This document shows positions 13,342 through 24,834 of a DNA stretch of 64,000 nucleotides, in pieces. The translations under genes were made by a program, and so were the position numbers. Every line of letters starts with the position of its first letter. Within the stretch, counting starts at the first letter, position 1. Under the pieces are notes generated by a model. The model worked only from the letters and a program-made list of their open reading frames with translations, was not told the DNA's origin and did not search any database. This DNA is from Nymphaea colorata (Eukaryota > Streptophyta > Magnoliopsida > Nymphaeales > Nymphaeaceae): NCBI RefSeq assembly GCF_008831285.2, contig NW_022204507.1, positions 5,786,174-5,850,173 of the forward strand. The letters run 5' to 3'.

Positions 13342-14297
13342 TTCTTTCCTTTCTTTTCTTCCTTGCAGATATCTCCCTCTCCCTCTCTTTCACCGACACG
13401 ACGACGACGGTCTCAGCAGCGAAAAGATAATGAAAGGACGAGGTCTTCCTTGCAGATGTCTTCGTCTTAATTTCGTTTTTCCTTCTTCGTCATTGCACTC
13501 TCAATTCACGTTAATTTCACCTTTCTGGCTCTCCCACTTCCTGCTGATTTCATTCTTCGTCTTCGCACGCTCTCTCTCTCTCTCTAACCACGACACAACG
13601 GCAACGAGGTCTGACGGGAAAGAATGAGAGGACAAGTGCCGGGAAGGTGCTGCAGTGCTTCCTGTAAATTTCGGGTTTCAATCTCCATCCTTGCTCTCTC
13701 ACTTTCACGCTAGTTTCTCCCTCCTTGCTCTCTGGCTTCCTGCACATTTTGTTTCGTCCTCGCACGCTCTGTCTCTCTCTCTCTGAATTTCATCTTTACC
13801 GGGCAGAAGAGCCGATCGACTCTCTCTCTCTCACAATTACAAAAGCTCGTTCATAAAACAACTTACAATGTTGATTTAACGAGAGCAGATCCTTACTTTA
13901 AAAATGGTAAAACAATTGAAGGAAGACTTTAAAATGTGATGCCCCAAACTACCTTCAAATACATTGAAGTGGATAAATATTGTGGTTGTTTATTTACATG
14001 TTTAAATGTAAGGATCGAAAATTTGATGGAAAGCTTCCAAAAATTGCTACTATACACCACTTATATATACATATATATTATTTAAATATTATTTTATTTG
14101 CTAATATTGTTTTTTTGGTTTTGAATTTTTTGTAAAATGTGTATATGATAGTATTGTTTTTTTGCCTATTCGTAATAAATTCAGCTTTTGACAAAATCAC
14201 ATGCTAATTTCAGACCGATGCAACAAACAGAGACATGGAGACGCAAGAAGGTTACAGCCTCAAGCAAATTGCAAATGGGCTAGTTAACAAGTATCAC

Positions 14298-14385
14298 CAT
14301 CGTCGGACGCCTCCTCTCGGTGACTAATCCTCCCCTCAACTCTTCCTTGATCAAGGTCTGCCACCACCTCTTTCATGAAGGTCAT
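14298..14385 (-). other. Exon-1-like segment, array unit 4
   Basis: 88 nt, open, with substitutions (one Arg-Ser-type stretch reads SHRE); the donor is GTGATACTT. Confidence 0.45.
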
Positions 14386-15350
14386 TTCTTTCCTTTCTTT
14401 TCTTCCTTGCAGATATCTCCCTCTCCCTCTCCCTCTCTTTCACCGACACGACGACGACGGTCTCAGCAGCGAAAAGATAATGAAAGGACGAGGTCTTCCT
14501 TGCAGATGTCTTCGTCTTAATTTCGTTTTTCCTTCTTCGTCATTGCTCTCTCAATTCACGTTAATTTCACCTTTCTGGCTCTCCCACTTCCTGCTGATTT
14601 CATTCTTCGTCTTCGCAATGCTCTCTCTCTCTCTCTAACCGCGACACGACAGCAACGAGGTCTGACGGGAAAGAATGAGAGGACAAGGGCTGGGAAGGTG
14701 CCGCAGTGCTTGCTGTAAATTTCGGTTTTCAATCTCCATCCTTGCTCTCTCACTTTCACGTTAGTTTCTCCCTCCTTGCTCTCTGGCTTCCTGCTAATTT
14801 CGTTTCGTCCTCGCACGTCATCTCTCACTCTCCCTCTGAATTTCATCTTTACCGGGCAGAACAGCCGATCGACTCTCTCTCTCTCACAATTACAAAAGCT
14901 CGTTGATAAAACAACTTACAATATTGATTTAACGAGAGCAGATCCTTACCTTAAAAATGGTAAAACAATTGAAGGAAGACTTTAAAATGTGATGCCCCAA
15001 ACTACCTTCAAATACATTGAAGTGGATAAATATTGTGGTTGTTTATTTACATGTTTAAATATAAGGATCGAAAATTTGATGGAAAGCTTCTATAAATTGC
15101 TATTATACACCACTTATATATACATATATATTCTTTAAATATTATTTTATTTGCTTATATTGTTTTTTTGGTTTTAAATTTTTTGTAAAATGTGTATGTG
15201 ATAGTATTGTTTTTTTGCCTATTCGTAATAAATTCAGCTTTTGACAAAATCACATGCTAATTTCAGACCGATGCAACAAACAGAGACATGGAGAGGCAAG
15301 AAGGTTACAGCCTCAAGGAAATTGCAAATGGGCTAGTTAACAAGTCTCAC

Positions 15351-15438
15351 CATCATCGGACGCCTCCTCTCAGCTACTAATCCTCCCCTCAACTCTTCCT
15401 TGATCAAGGTCTGCCACCACCTCCTTCATGAAGGTCAT
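15351..15438 (-). other. Exon-1-like segment, array unit 5 (stop)
   Basis: 88 nt with GT donor, but CGA (Arg) in the other copies is TGA here, near the exon's 3' end. Confidence 0.45.
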
Positions 15439-16398
15439 TTCTTTCCTTTCTTTTCTTCCTTGCAGATATCTCCCTCTCCCACTCTTTCACCGACACGATG
15501 ACGACGGTCTCAGCAGCAAAAGGATAATGAAAGGACGAGGTCTTCCTTGCAGATGTCTTCGTCTTAATTTCGTTTTTCCTTCTTCGTCATTGCTCTCTCA
15601 ATTCACGTTAATTTCTCCTTTCTGGCTCTCCCACTTCCTGCTGATTTCATTCTTCGTCTTTGCACGCTCTCTCTCTCTCTCTCTCTCTAACCACGACACA
15701 ACGGCAACGAGGTCTGACGGGAAAGAATGAGAGGACAAGGGCCGGGAAGGTGCCGCAGTGCTTCCTGTAAATTTCGGGTTTCAATCTCCATCCTTGCTCT
15801 CTCACATTCACGTTAGTTTCTCCCTCCTTGCTCTCTGGCTTCCTGCTAATTTTGTTTCGTCCTCGCACGCTCTGTCTCTCTCTCTCTGAATTTCATCTTT
15901 ACCCGGCAGAACAGCCGATCGACCCTCACTCTCTCACAATTACAAAAGCTCGTTCATAAAACAACTTACAATATTGATTTAACGAGAGCAGATCCTTACT
16001 TTAAAAATGGTAAAACAATTGAAGGAAGACTTTAAAATGTGATGCCCCAAACTACCTTCAAATACATTGAAGTGGATAAATATTGTGGTTGTTTATTTAC
16101 ATGTTTAAATATAAGGATCAAAATTTGATGGAAAGCTTCTATAAATTGCTATTATACAACACTTATATAAACATATATATTCTTTAAATATTATTTTATT
16201 TGCTGATTTTTTTTTTTTGTTTTGAATTTTTTGTAAAATGTGTATATGATAGTATTTTTTTTTTGCCTATTCGTAATAAATTCAGCTTTTGACAAAATCA
16301 CATGCTAATTTCAGACCGATGCAACAAACAGAGACATGGAGAAGCAAGAAGGTTACAGCCTCAAGGAAATTGCAAATAGGCTAGTTAACAAGTCTCAC

Positions 16399-16486
16399 CA
16401 TCATCGGACGCCTCCTCTCGGCTACTAATCCTCCCGTCAACTCTTCCTTGATCAAGGTCTGCCACCACCTCCTTCATGAAGGTCAT
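16399..16486 (-). other. Exon-1-like segment, array unit 6
   Basis: 88 nt, open, GT donor. It lies in the part of unit 6 to the left of the retrotransposon insertion, so its presumed upstream sequence has been displaced by 11.2 kb. Confidence 0.45.
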
Positions 16487-16853
16487 TTCTTTCCTTTCTT
16501 TTCTTCCTTGCAGATGTCTCCCTCTCGACACGATGATGACGGTCTCAGCAGCGAAAAGATAATGAGACGACGAGGTCTTCCTTGCAGATGTCTTCGTCTT
16601 AATTTCGTTTTTCCTTCTTCGTCATTGCTCTCTCAATTCACGTTAATTTCTCCTTTCTGGCTCTCCCACTTCCTGCTGATTTCATTCTTTGTCTTCGCAC
16701 GTCTCTCTCTCTCTCTAACCGCGACACGACAGCAACGAGGTCTGACGGGAAAGAATGAGAGGACAAGGGCCGGGAAGGTGCCGCAGTGCTTCCTGTAAAT
16801 TTCGGGTTTCAATCTCCATCCTTGCTCTCTCACTTTCACGTTAGTTTCTCCTC

Positions 16854-16858
16854 CTTGC
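16854..16858. repeat. Target-site duplication, left copy (CTTGC)
   Basis: CTTGC immediately before the left LTR equals CTTGC immediately after the right LTR (28,072-28,076). Confidence 0.9.
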
Positions 16859-19800
16859 TGTCGCGACCCAAATTTTGACACCAAAAATTTTCTTTCATTT
16901 TTATAATAGCGGAAGCAATATTGAGTCATGACCAGAACATAAAGAAATCAGACATGGTTTTATTTCAATAATAAAATACTTGGACCCAACAAAAAAATAA
17001 ACACAAGTCCCCAAAACCGACGCAGTGTCCAGAATGCCAATGCCGTCCATCACAAGACTGAGGTCGTCGCTCCAAAGCCAAAATCTATCAAGGACTAACT
17101 GTAGAGATAGAAAGAAGGGTCAGAATTCCTCTGAGTATGAGAAAATCCAGCCATTAATGGAACATGGCCAAAATAATATTTGTTTCGTAAAATGATTCCA
17201 AAAGTTCTTATGAACTACAACCATAAGTTTTCCAAAACTTAACACATATCAGAGTTACATCACATCATCAAAGACAGAACGAGGTGTGCACAACCTCCAA
17301 AATTTCGTAGCTTCCAACCGTGGTTCTATGACAATGCATAGTCATCGTGTCGAGCAACAGAAATCCCCGTGGGCACTCACGGGCAGAACAGAACATCTCT
17401 TCACCAGGCGATCTAACGGATCGAGGGTACCTGAAGTGAAGCCTCCTGAGATATCCCAGATCGCCGCTGCAGCAGCATGGTCTCTCTAGGAACCCGGGTG
17501 GAGAGACCAGGAGTCTCGCTCCCAAACAGAAACAGAACAGAATCCCGAGCCCTTGTGCCGCCCAATACCCTGTGGGCCCTCCAGTACAGCCAGAGGAGTG
17601 TGACCACTACCTCCTGGGACGAAACCAAACACTGGACAAAACAGAAAGCTCGCACTCGCATAAACCATCGTACAAAGTCCACGTTTCGCCTTCGAATTTC
17701 AAAAGTGAGGGTTTGCCAATGTTAACATCGTCTAGTACCTCTCACAGAAACCGCCCTCAGGCTCGGTTTCCCAAACAGAATAATTCAGCTGTTTTAAATC
17801 TTAATTTAATAGTAATAGAGAAAACTCATCGCATCGAGAAACCTCATTAGCAATATTATAATCCTTATTTCAAACAATAAAATTTATATTTACATTCTCA
17901 AAACGTGACTTTCCTCCTCTAATGGTTCCAAAGTTAATTTCAGAACCATATTTCTGAAATTTTAAACACCACAAAGAGCATCAAAAAGTAATAAAACATC
18001 TCATTTCGTTTTTCATTTGTAACAACCCTCTTTTGGCAAATTTCAAGAACCGGAGGGTGCTATTTCGCTATTTCATGTAAGATGTTAGACTCATATTGAA
18101 AATAATTTTCACAGCCTCTTTTTGCAAAAATTTTCACCAAAGTGTGGCGGCATGGAAGTTTCAAAATTATAACAGTCTTTCCACCAATTTTGCAAAAGAG
18201 GTGGACCCGTTTTGTAATTTATGAGTTTTGATATAAAAACGAAATGCACTCGTTTTTCTTCATTTCACCGCTTCGTTTTCTCTCTCTTCGTAAGGGAGCT
18301 CCTCTTCTTTTTCTCGTTCGACGGTGGAGCCTCCACCGGCCTTCAGCCACCCAAAACCAGGAAGAGGGATCTCCTTCTCCCGAGAGATCCCCTGTTCGAA
18401 TTCTTTCGGCGCAGCCCCAACCGATCGTCCGACGCTCCCAACCGCCGTCGTCTCCTCTGCTGCTCCCATTCTCTTTTTTTTTCTCATTTTACGCCCAATT
18501 TTTTTTTCTCTCCACACGAGAGCTCCGTCCTCCTCTCGTTCGACCGGCGATGACTTCCACCACTCTTCCACACCCAAAACCAGAAAGCTCTCCGTCTCAC
18601 GCGGGAACTCCTTTTTCTTCTTCCCGTTCGTCCGACGGTGAGGCTTCCACCATTCTCCAAAGGCAGACGAAACCAGAGAGGGACTCTTCCTCTCTAGCCT
18701 TCCTCTGTGTGCAGGAAGGTGAGCTGAAGAACCCCGATTGTGCCCTCGATTTATGGGCAACAGAGAGAAGGAAAAGCCATCGGGCCCTCCCCTGCCCGGT
18801 TGCTATGGAAGTTGCTGCCGTTCGATTCAGAGGGCAAAAAGGGCGACGAAAATCCACGATTTGTCCCCAGCTGCTGTCAATGCAGAAAAACTGAAGATAG
18901 GTTCTGCCGCAGACAGTAGTGGAACAATCGAGGCGACTGCACTTCATTTTCCTCTTTCTCGACGTCCTTTGGTAATAGGGAGACCAAAGAAAAAGGAAAC
19001 GGTGGACAGCTCGGGAGAAAGAACGCTCCCATAGGTCACCCGAGTCTCCGTTCCGTTGTCGCATGAATCTCAAAGGGAAAAGAAAAATAAATAAATAAAG
19101 AAACGGCAGCTTGAGGCGAACAGTGACAACAAGGAAAATAGTAGGCATTCCGTCTGGCAGGCATATGCAAAATTTCGAACTCTGCTATCGACGCTCCTGG
19201 CAGAAACAAAGGAGTTGAGGGATTCGTTCTTCACAGGAAGGGATGGTAGAACAGAGGTTCCCATCTACCCCTAGAGATTTGGAAACATGCTGAATCCACG
19301 GTATTCAACATTCCCCCTTTATAGTTTCACGTCAAGGTCACTAAAATTTACCCGTTCATGTATATGTTTTTCTTTTTCAAAACTCAGCTAGGATTCACAT
19401 GCCTTACATTCAAATCTGTACCTAGCCTACTTTAACAGGGATATCTTGAACTAAGAACACATTATAACATTTCAGTGTCTCAAGCATGGATTCGTCTCTA
19501 GGTATATACATACATAGATTCTCATGGATATATATCTATAAGCAATCAAAATACATAGGCATCATGATACATTCGTCACTGAAAATCCCCATACTACAAC
19601 TCATGCATAGATTCATATTCATGCACCAAGATACATAGATCTACATATTCGATAAGAAATAAAAAATACGGCTTCATGCTTTATTCATAGTTGAATATTC
19701 CCATACCTTTTTTTTTATTCCGAAATGACTTCTCCTTTTGCTTCTCGTCCCTTTCTAGCAGCCAACCACTTCAATCTTCAACTAGAAAGAGGGCAAAGAT

Positions 19801-20093
19801 GAGGACGTCCCTCTCTCTCTCTCTCTCTTCCTTTCTTTCTTTCTCTTGTCGTTGGAGTCTCCCGTTGAGGGCTGCAGCAATAAGAGATGACTAATTTTCA
19901 ATCTCTCACAAGGAAATCAATCACCCGTCAGTTGTTTCTTTCCCCTTCTTTTCTTTCCAAAACTGCTTCCTCTATGATTTAATTGTCAGTTTTCATTTTA
20001 CGTAACCTTCAATTAAATCTGCCGTTTATAATTCTTCCCCCTATTAATGTTTTCCATAAATAAAGAAAAAGGAAAGAGATCATGGGCGTTACA
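16859..20093 (-). repeat. Left LTR (3' LTR of the chromovirus)
   Basis: It starts TGTCGCGACCC and ends GGGCGTTACA on the plus strand, 3,235 bp. It is nearly the same as the right LTR; visible differences are scattered substitutions, single-base indels and an 11-bp segment (AGGCATTCCGT near 19,142) missing from the right copy. A GC-richer island (about 18,240-19,030) carries a 216-codon plus-strand open frame (18,244-18,894), antisense to the element; it has no recognised domain. Confidence 0.95.
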
Positions 20094-20110
20094 TCCTCCC
20101 CCCCTAAAAA
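20094..20110 (-). other. Polypurine tract of the chromovirus
   Basis: On the minus strand TTTTTAGGGGGGGAGGA directly precedes the 3' LTR. Confidence 0.8.
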
Positions 20111-20140
20111 GAAATTTCGTCCTCGAAATTTAAGCGTACC

Positions 20141-20901
20141 TTATTGAAACAGTTGAGGGTAATTCTTTCTCATGTCTTCTTCTGGCTCCCACGTGCATTC
20201 TTTGATGCCATGATGCTGCCATTCCACTTGAACTAGTGGGATTGTCTTCTTTCGCAATACATGCTCCTTTCTGTCTATGATCCGAAGCGGTTTTTCATCG
20301 GTTGTCATGTCCTCTTGCAAATCAACTTCTTCATAGTCTATCACATGCGAAGGATCAGGTACATACTTCCTTAACATCGACACGTGAAATACTGGATGAA
20401 CATGACCATACTGCGGTGGGAGTGCAATTCGATATGCAACCTCTCCAACTTTTTCCAAAATCTCGAATGGACCAATGTATCTTGGGCTCAATTTTCCCTT
20501 CTTTCCGAATCGAAAAACACTCTTGGTGGGTGATACCTTGAGAAATACATGATCTCCCGCTTCAAAAGCTAGCTCTCTTCTTCGTTGGTCTGCATAACTC
20601 TTTTGTCGACTCTGAGCTGCCAAAAGTTTCTTTCTAATCATATTGACCTGATCAGTGTAGTGTTGGATCACCAAAGGATCCTCAATCTTGTTGTCTCCTA
20701 TCTCTGTCCAACATGATGGTGATCTACAAGGTCGGCCATAAAGAGCTTCAAACAGAGTCATTCCAATGCTAGAGTGATAGCTATTGTTGTAGGCAAACTC
20801 AGCCAACTTCACATGTTTATCCCATTCACCCTTCCATTGCAAAACACAAGCTCTTAACATATCTTCAAGAGTCTGGATGGTTCGCTCAGACTATCCATTG
20901 T
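20141..20901 (-). pseudogene. Integrase C-terminal part and chromodomain
   Basis: The 239-codon frame (20,860-20,141) continues the integrase after a break near 20,900: LAEFAYNNSYHSSIGMTLFEA, then the GPFEILEKVGEVAYRIALP segment typical of the gypsy integrase C-terminus. It ends with a chromodomain (RKEHVLRKKTIPLVQVEW, then TWEPEEDMRKNYPQLF). Chromodomains direct integration of such elements to particular chromatin. The region after the break is intact to its stop, but it is separated from the catalytic core by a one-base frame change. Confidence 0.9.
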
Positions 20902-21201
20902 CTGTGGATGAAATGTTGTGCTCAGTTTCAATTTTGTTCCCAACGCTTCCTGTAACCTTCCCCAGAACTTGGATGTAAATCTTGGATCTCTGTCAGAGAT
21001 TATTGATTTAGGGATTCCATGAAGTCTCACAATTTCATCAACAGACAAATCTGCTAGACTTTCTAGTGATTGTGAAATCTTGATCGGAAGAAAATGTGCA
21101 GATTTAGTTAGGCGGTCTACCACTACCCAAATAGCATCGTGTTGTCGTCGAGTACGTGGTAACCCCACTACAAAGTCCATGTGATGTCTTCCCATTTCCA
21201 T
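20854..21201 (-). pseudogene. Integrase catalytic core (frame-broken at both ends)
   Basis: [27 protein letters not shown] (first catalytic Asp), then [14 protein letters not shown] (second Asp). The segment that normally reads HPQTDGQSE..., carrying the catalytic Glu, is disrupted near 20,900 by a one-base change giving [10 protein letters not shown]. At its start the frame is also shifted relative to the upstream zinc-binding part, near 21,180. Confidence 0.9.
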
Positions 21202-21773
21202 TGAGGAATTTCTATTTGTTGCATCAAACCACCTGGTTTCTGATGTTCCACTTTAACCTGTTGACACACCAAGCATCGTGAGACGAACTCAGCAATCTCT
21301 TTCTTCATTCCTGGCCACCAGAAGTTTATCCTTAAATTTTGATACATCTTGGTGCTTCCTGGATGTATGGTGTATCTTGTCTTGTGTGCCTCTTCCAGCA
21401 ACTTGTTCTTCACTTCTGGATTATTCGGAACCCACAATCTACCATTGAACCACACAGATCCATCCTCGTCCTCAAAATAAGGAGTTTCTTCTTTTTTGTG
21501 ACACTCAAGTTTCAACTTCGCATATTCCGGGCTCTGTTTTTGCTTCTCAATAATTTCATCAAGGAAACTATCTCGAATTATTCCTGCACACTTCACCTTT
21601 CCATTATTATTTCGCAATGGATACCATTTTTCAAGGTCTTCCACCAAATTCCATGTCTGCATTAATAGTCCACTAGCTTTAGCAGTCGTCTTCCTACTAA
21701 GTGCATCGGCTACCACATTGGCCTTTCCTGGATGATACTTTATTTCAAAGTCGTAATCTTTGAGATATTCCAG
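21168..21773 (-). pseudogene. RNase H end and integrase zinc-binding (HHCC) domain
   Basis: After the RT/RNase H stop, the frame reads on through LEYLKDYDFEIKYHPG and VVADALSRK, the standard RNase H/integrase junction. It then runs through AHKTRYTIHPGSTKMYQNL and [12 protein letters not shown], the HHCC zinc finger. It ends prematurely at WEDITWTL because of a frameshift just before the integrase core. Confidence 0.9.
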
Positions 21774-22856
21774 CTATCTTCTTTGTCTTAGGTTTAATTC
21801 CTTCTGCGAGAACAAATATTTGAGGGATTTATGGTCAGAAAATACTTCAAATTCCACACCATAGAGGTAATGTCTCCATATTTTTAGTGCAAATACCACT
21901 GCTCCTAATTCCAAATCATGTGTTGGATAGTTCTTCTCGTGTTGTTTTAGTTGTCTAGAGGCATAAGCTATAACCTTGTCCTTTTGCATAAGCACCGCTC
22001 CATATCCTATTCCCGAAGCATCGGTATATACCACAAATCCTTTCCTCCCATTTGGCAGTGTTAGAATTGGGGCACTAGTCAAACTGTCTTTCAACATCTG
22101 AAAACTCTTCTGACAATCCTCTGTCCACGTAAATTTCACTCCTTTACGTAGCAGTTTAGTCATTGGAGTTGCAATTTTTGAAAAATCCTTGATGAACTTC
22201 CTGTAGTAACCTACCAAGCCAAGAAAACTTCTGATTTCTGACACATTAGTTGGCGCATTCCATTGTTGTACAGCTTCCAATTTGGCCGGATCAACTGCCA
22301 CTCCCTCCTTGGAGATTACATGTCCCAAGAAATTCACTTTGTCTAGCCAAAACTCACACTTGGAATATTTGGCATACAGTTGATTTTGTCTCAATATCCT
22401 CATCACTAACTCGAGATGTGCCGCATGCATCGCTTTACACTCGGAGTATACTAGCACATCATCAATGAATACTATAACGAATCGGTCTAAGTACTCGTGA
22501 AATATCCGATTCATGAGATCCATAAAAGCTGCTGGGGCATTCGTGAGTCCAAAAGGCATCACTCGAAACTCATAATGCCCATAACGTGTGCGAAATGCTG
22601 TTTTGGGAATATCTTCTTCCTTAATTCGCAATTGATGGTATCCCGACCTCAAGTCAATCTTAGAAAACACCTTTGCTTCCTTTAATTGATCGAATAAATC
22701 TTCAATTCTAGGCAATGGATATCTGTTCTTGATTGTAACCTGATTCAACATTCGATAGTCAATACACAACCGCATTGACCCATCTTTTTTCTTCACAAAT
22801 AAGACCGGTGCTCCCCAAGGTGACACACTTGGACGAATGAATCCTTTGCTGGCCAA
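21774..22856 (-). pseudogene. Reverse transcriptase and RNase H
   Basis: The 360-codon frame starts at [20 protein letters not shown] and continues with [29 protein letters not shown], the catalytic [27 protein letters not shown] and RNase H ([29 protein letters not shown]). It ends at a TAG (21,774-21,776) in RQRR-stop-LEYLKD, where related elements usually have Trp. The start is also cut from the protease frame by a one-base change near 22,890. Confidence 0.95.
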
Positions 22857-22882
22857 ATCTTGGATCTGTTTCTTTAATTCTT

Positions 22883-23600
22883 CTAGTTCTGTGGTGCCAT
22901 TCTATATGGAGCCTTAGAAATAGGTGCAGTTCCTGGTATCAATTCGATGCCAAACTCCACCTCTCGTACAGGAGGTAATCCAGGTAAATCTTCGGGAAAC
23001 ACGTCTGCATAGTCCTTCACTGTACGCACCTCACTAATGGGTTTTAATTTCTGCTCGATTGCGTCCATGCTAACCAAATATGCAGTGCACCCATTTTCCA
23101 TGTATTTCCTTGCCTTAACTGCTGAGACAACTAACTTTCTTTGATCTTGGGGCGTTTTTACCCTAAATTCGATCTTTTGACCATTCTCCAACTGAATCTT
23201 CAGCTTCTTTTTTCTGCAATCTATCGTTGCGTAGTGATGGTATAACCAATCCATTCTTAAGATTACGTCGTACCCCATCATATTCATTACCAGCAACTGT
23301 GCAGGCAATAAATGTTCATGTATTTCTATTTTCACATTTTCTAGATACGTTCTGCATGTGTCTTTGTTTCCCATAGGTGTAGCAACTAACAATTGATAAG
23401 GCATATTCTTTCTTTCTAACTTTAAAAGTTCAGCAAAACTCTTAGAAACAAAAGAATGCGATGCTCCAGAATCAAACAAAACATGAGCCCAATGAGATTG
23501 TACAAGAAGGGTACCTTCAATCACGTCAGTAGGTTTCAACTCTTCAACCGTGGTCGCGTAAACTCTGCCAGGTACCTTCTTTTCTGCTGGCTGATTGGTT
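22883..23600 (-). pseudogene. Aspartic protease
   Basis: VLFDSGASHSFVSKSF carries the DSG catalytic triad segment, followed by GYDVILRMDWLYHHYATIDC, the conserved second half of retropepsin-like protease in chromoviruses (usually ILGMDWL). The frame ends at MAPQN-stop through an indel just before the RT. Confidence 0.9.
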
Positions 23601-23616
23601 GCACCACGCCTCTGCT

Positions 23617-24639
23617 CTACCTCTTTCTTCTTTGGGCACTCACGAATAAAATGACCTTGTGCTCCACAGTAAAAACACGCTCCGATATCTCTGTAACATG
23701 GTTTACCAGGGTGTTGGCGATGACACTTGGGGCATTCACCGTCCCCCTGGATGTCGATGGCCTCTGTCTCTTGAATCTGTCCCCTTGATTTCCCTTATCA
23801 CTGCGCCTTCTCTTGAACATGTTGGGTCTCGACTTGGGTCGCAGAGATTCATTCTTCCTATCTGTCCCTTGCATCTTGTTCCAGCCCTCCTCAAGACGTG
23901 TGGCCATGTCGATAGCGTCGTCTAGATCTCTCGGACGACTACTAATTACTTGGTTCTGCAACCCGTCTTTGAGCCCTCTGACGAACTTATTTGCTCGGTC
24001 TGCATCAGTAGTATACACATCGGGGCAATATTTTTCCAAATGTCTGAATTTGATGACATATTCTTGCAGACTCAAACTCCCTTGCTGAAGCTCCAAGAAT
24101 TCTTGCATGCGTTTCTCCCGTGTAAAGGTTGGGATGTAGGTATGTGTGAAGGCTTCCTTGAATTCTCCCCAAGTCGCTTCGTGATTTGCAAACTTCACTT
24201 GACGTTGCGTCCGCCACCATTCCTTAGCATCTCCTTTTAACATAAAGGTTCCATACCGAACCTTCTTGTTGTCAGGCACTTCCAGAGTGGTAAAGATCTC
24301 CTCAGTTTCTATTATCCACTGTTCAACATCGTCAGCAGTGCCTTTCCCATGAAACTTCGGAGGGTGCAAGCTCATAAACTGTTGGTGAGTTACTCCTCTT
24401 GCCTCACCATTTGTCGTTCTATTTGTATCCGTACTTGTTCCTCCTGAAGAAGTATTCTGCGTCCAGCCATACATCAATCCCATCATCATCTGCAAAGTGT
24501 TCATGATGAACGTTTGTTGTTGTTGGATGTTTCTACCAGGCGTCCGAGGTCCAGTAGGATGAGCCTCCGTGTTCCGGTTCCCGTTGTTGCGAGGAGTTCT
24601 CCCTCCTCCACTAACACTCCCTCCTCTAGTGCGTGCCAT
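23617..24639 (-). pseudogene. Gag with zinc knuckle (one frameshift)
   Basis: I favour the ATG at 24,639 (MARTRGG), a common gag start in this group; the open frame extends further up to 24,795. The capsid region has FHGKGTADDVEQWI, VRYGTFMLKGDAKEWW and FLELQQGSLSLQEYVIKF. The frame shifts at a C5 run (23,743-23,747). In the other frame, GECPKCHRQHPGKPC and then CFYCGAQGHFIREC form the nucleocapsid zinc fingers (CX2CX4HX4C). Restored phase is inferred, not seen in one frame. Confidence 0.9.
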
Positions 24640-24818
24640 TGAACTACACCGCACAGAAGAAACAAATATGAATACGTAAAAGCAATTCATTAGAACTATC
24701 ACAAAAATATGAAACTCAATATTCACATCAAAATCTAAACACCCTTCTTTAACAGGTTCGGATGACCTTCCTCTGCTTGTGATCGACATTGGCATTGGAC
24801 ATTGACTCTAGACACTGT

Positions 24819-24830
24819 GCTCTGATATCA
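24819..24830 (-). other. Primer binding site of the chromovirus
   Basis: On the minus strand TGATATCAGAGC, four bases inside the 5' LTR end; one mismatch from the initiator tRNA-Met site TGGTATCAGAGC. Confidence 0.8.
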
Positions 24831-24834
24831 AAGT

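Larger units (their letters stand above)
11174..16858 (-). repeat. Tandem array of ~1.05-kb units, units 1-5 and first part of unit 6
   Basis: Unit starts, marked by the TTTTGACAAAATCA block, are at 11,174, 12,091, 13,141, 14,185, 15,239 and 16,286, giving periods of about 917, 1,050, 1,044, 1,054 and 1,047 bp. Within a unit (plus-strand order): intron 1-like segment, 88-nt exon-1-like segment, CT-rich leader containing two diverged ~125-bp sub-repeats, then ~400 bp AT-rich upstream sequence with the TATA-like block. Unit 1 is shorter because it has only one sub-repeat. Open frames on both strands inside the units (for instance the ~85-105-codon plus-strand frames starting MKVISFLSF) are low-complexity by-products of CT/GA-rich DNA. 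Unit 6 is cut at 16,858 by the retrotransposon and resumes at 28,072. Confidence 0.9.

Noticed and set aside
11338-15868. Minus-strand frames (start MRGRN) in the array leader
   Set aside because: GA-rich low-complexity translations with different frame breaks in each unit; more likely 5' leader than coding.
12280-16798. Family of plus-strand open frames (start MKVISFLSF) repeated in each array unit
   Set aside because: They arise from CT-rich leader sequence read on the opposite strand, differ in frame and length between units, and show low-complexity Ser/Leu/Phe composition; I treat them as by-products.
18260-18760. 166-codon minus frame and other overlapping frames in the LTR islands
   Set aside because: Overlapping frames on both strands of a GC-rich island, no domain; not listed as genes.
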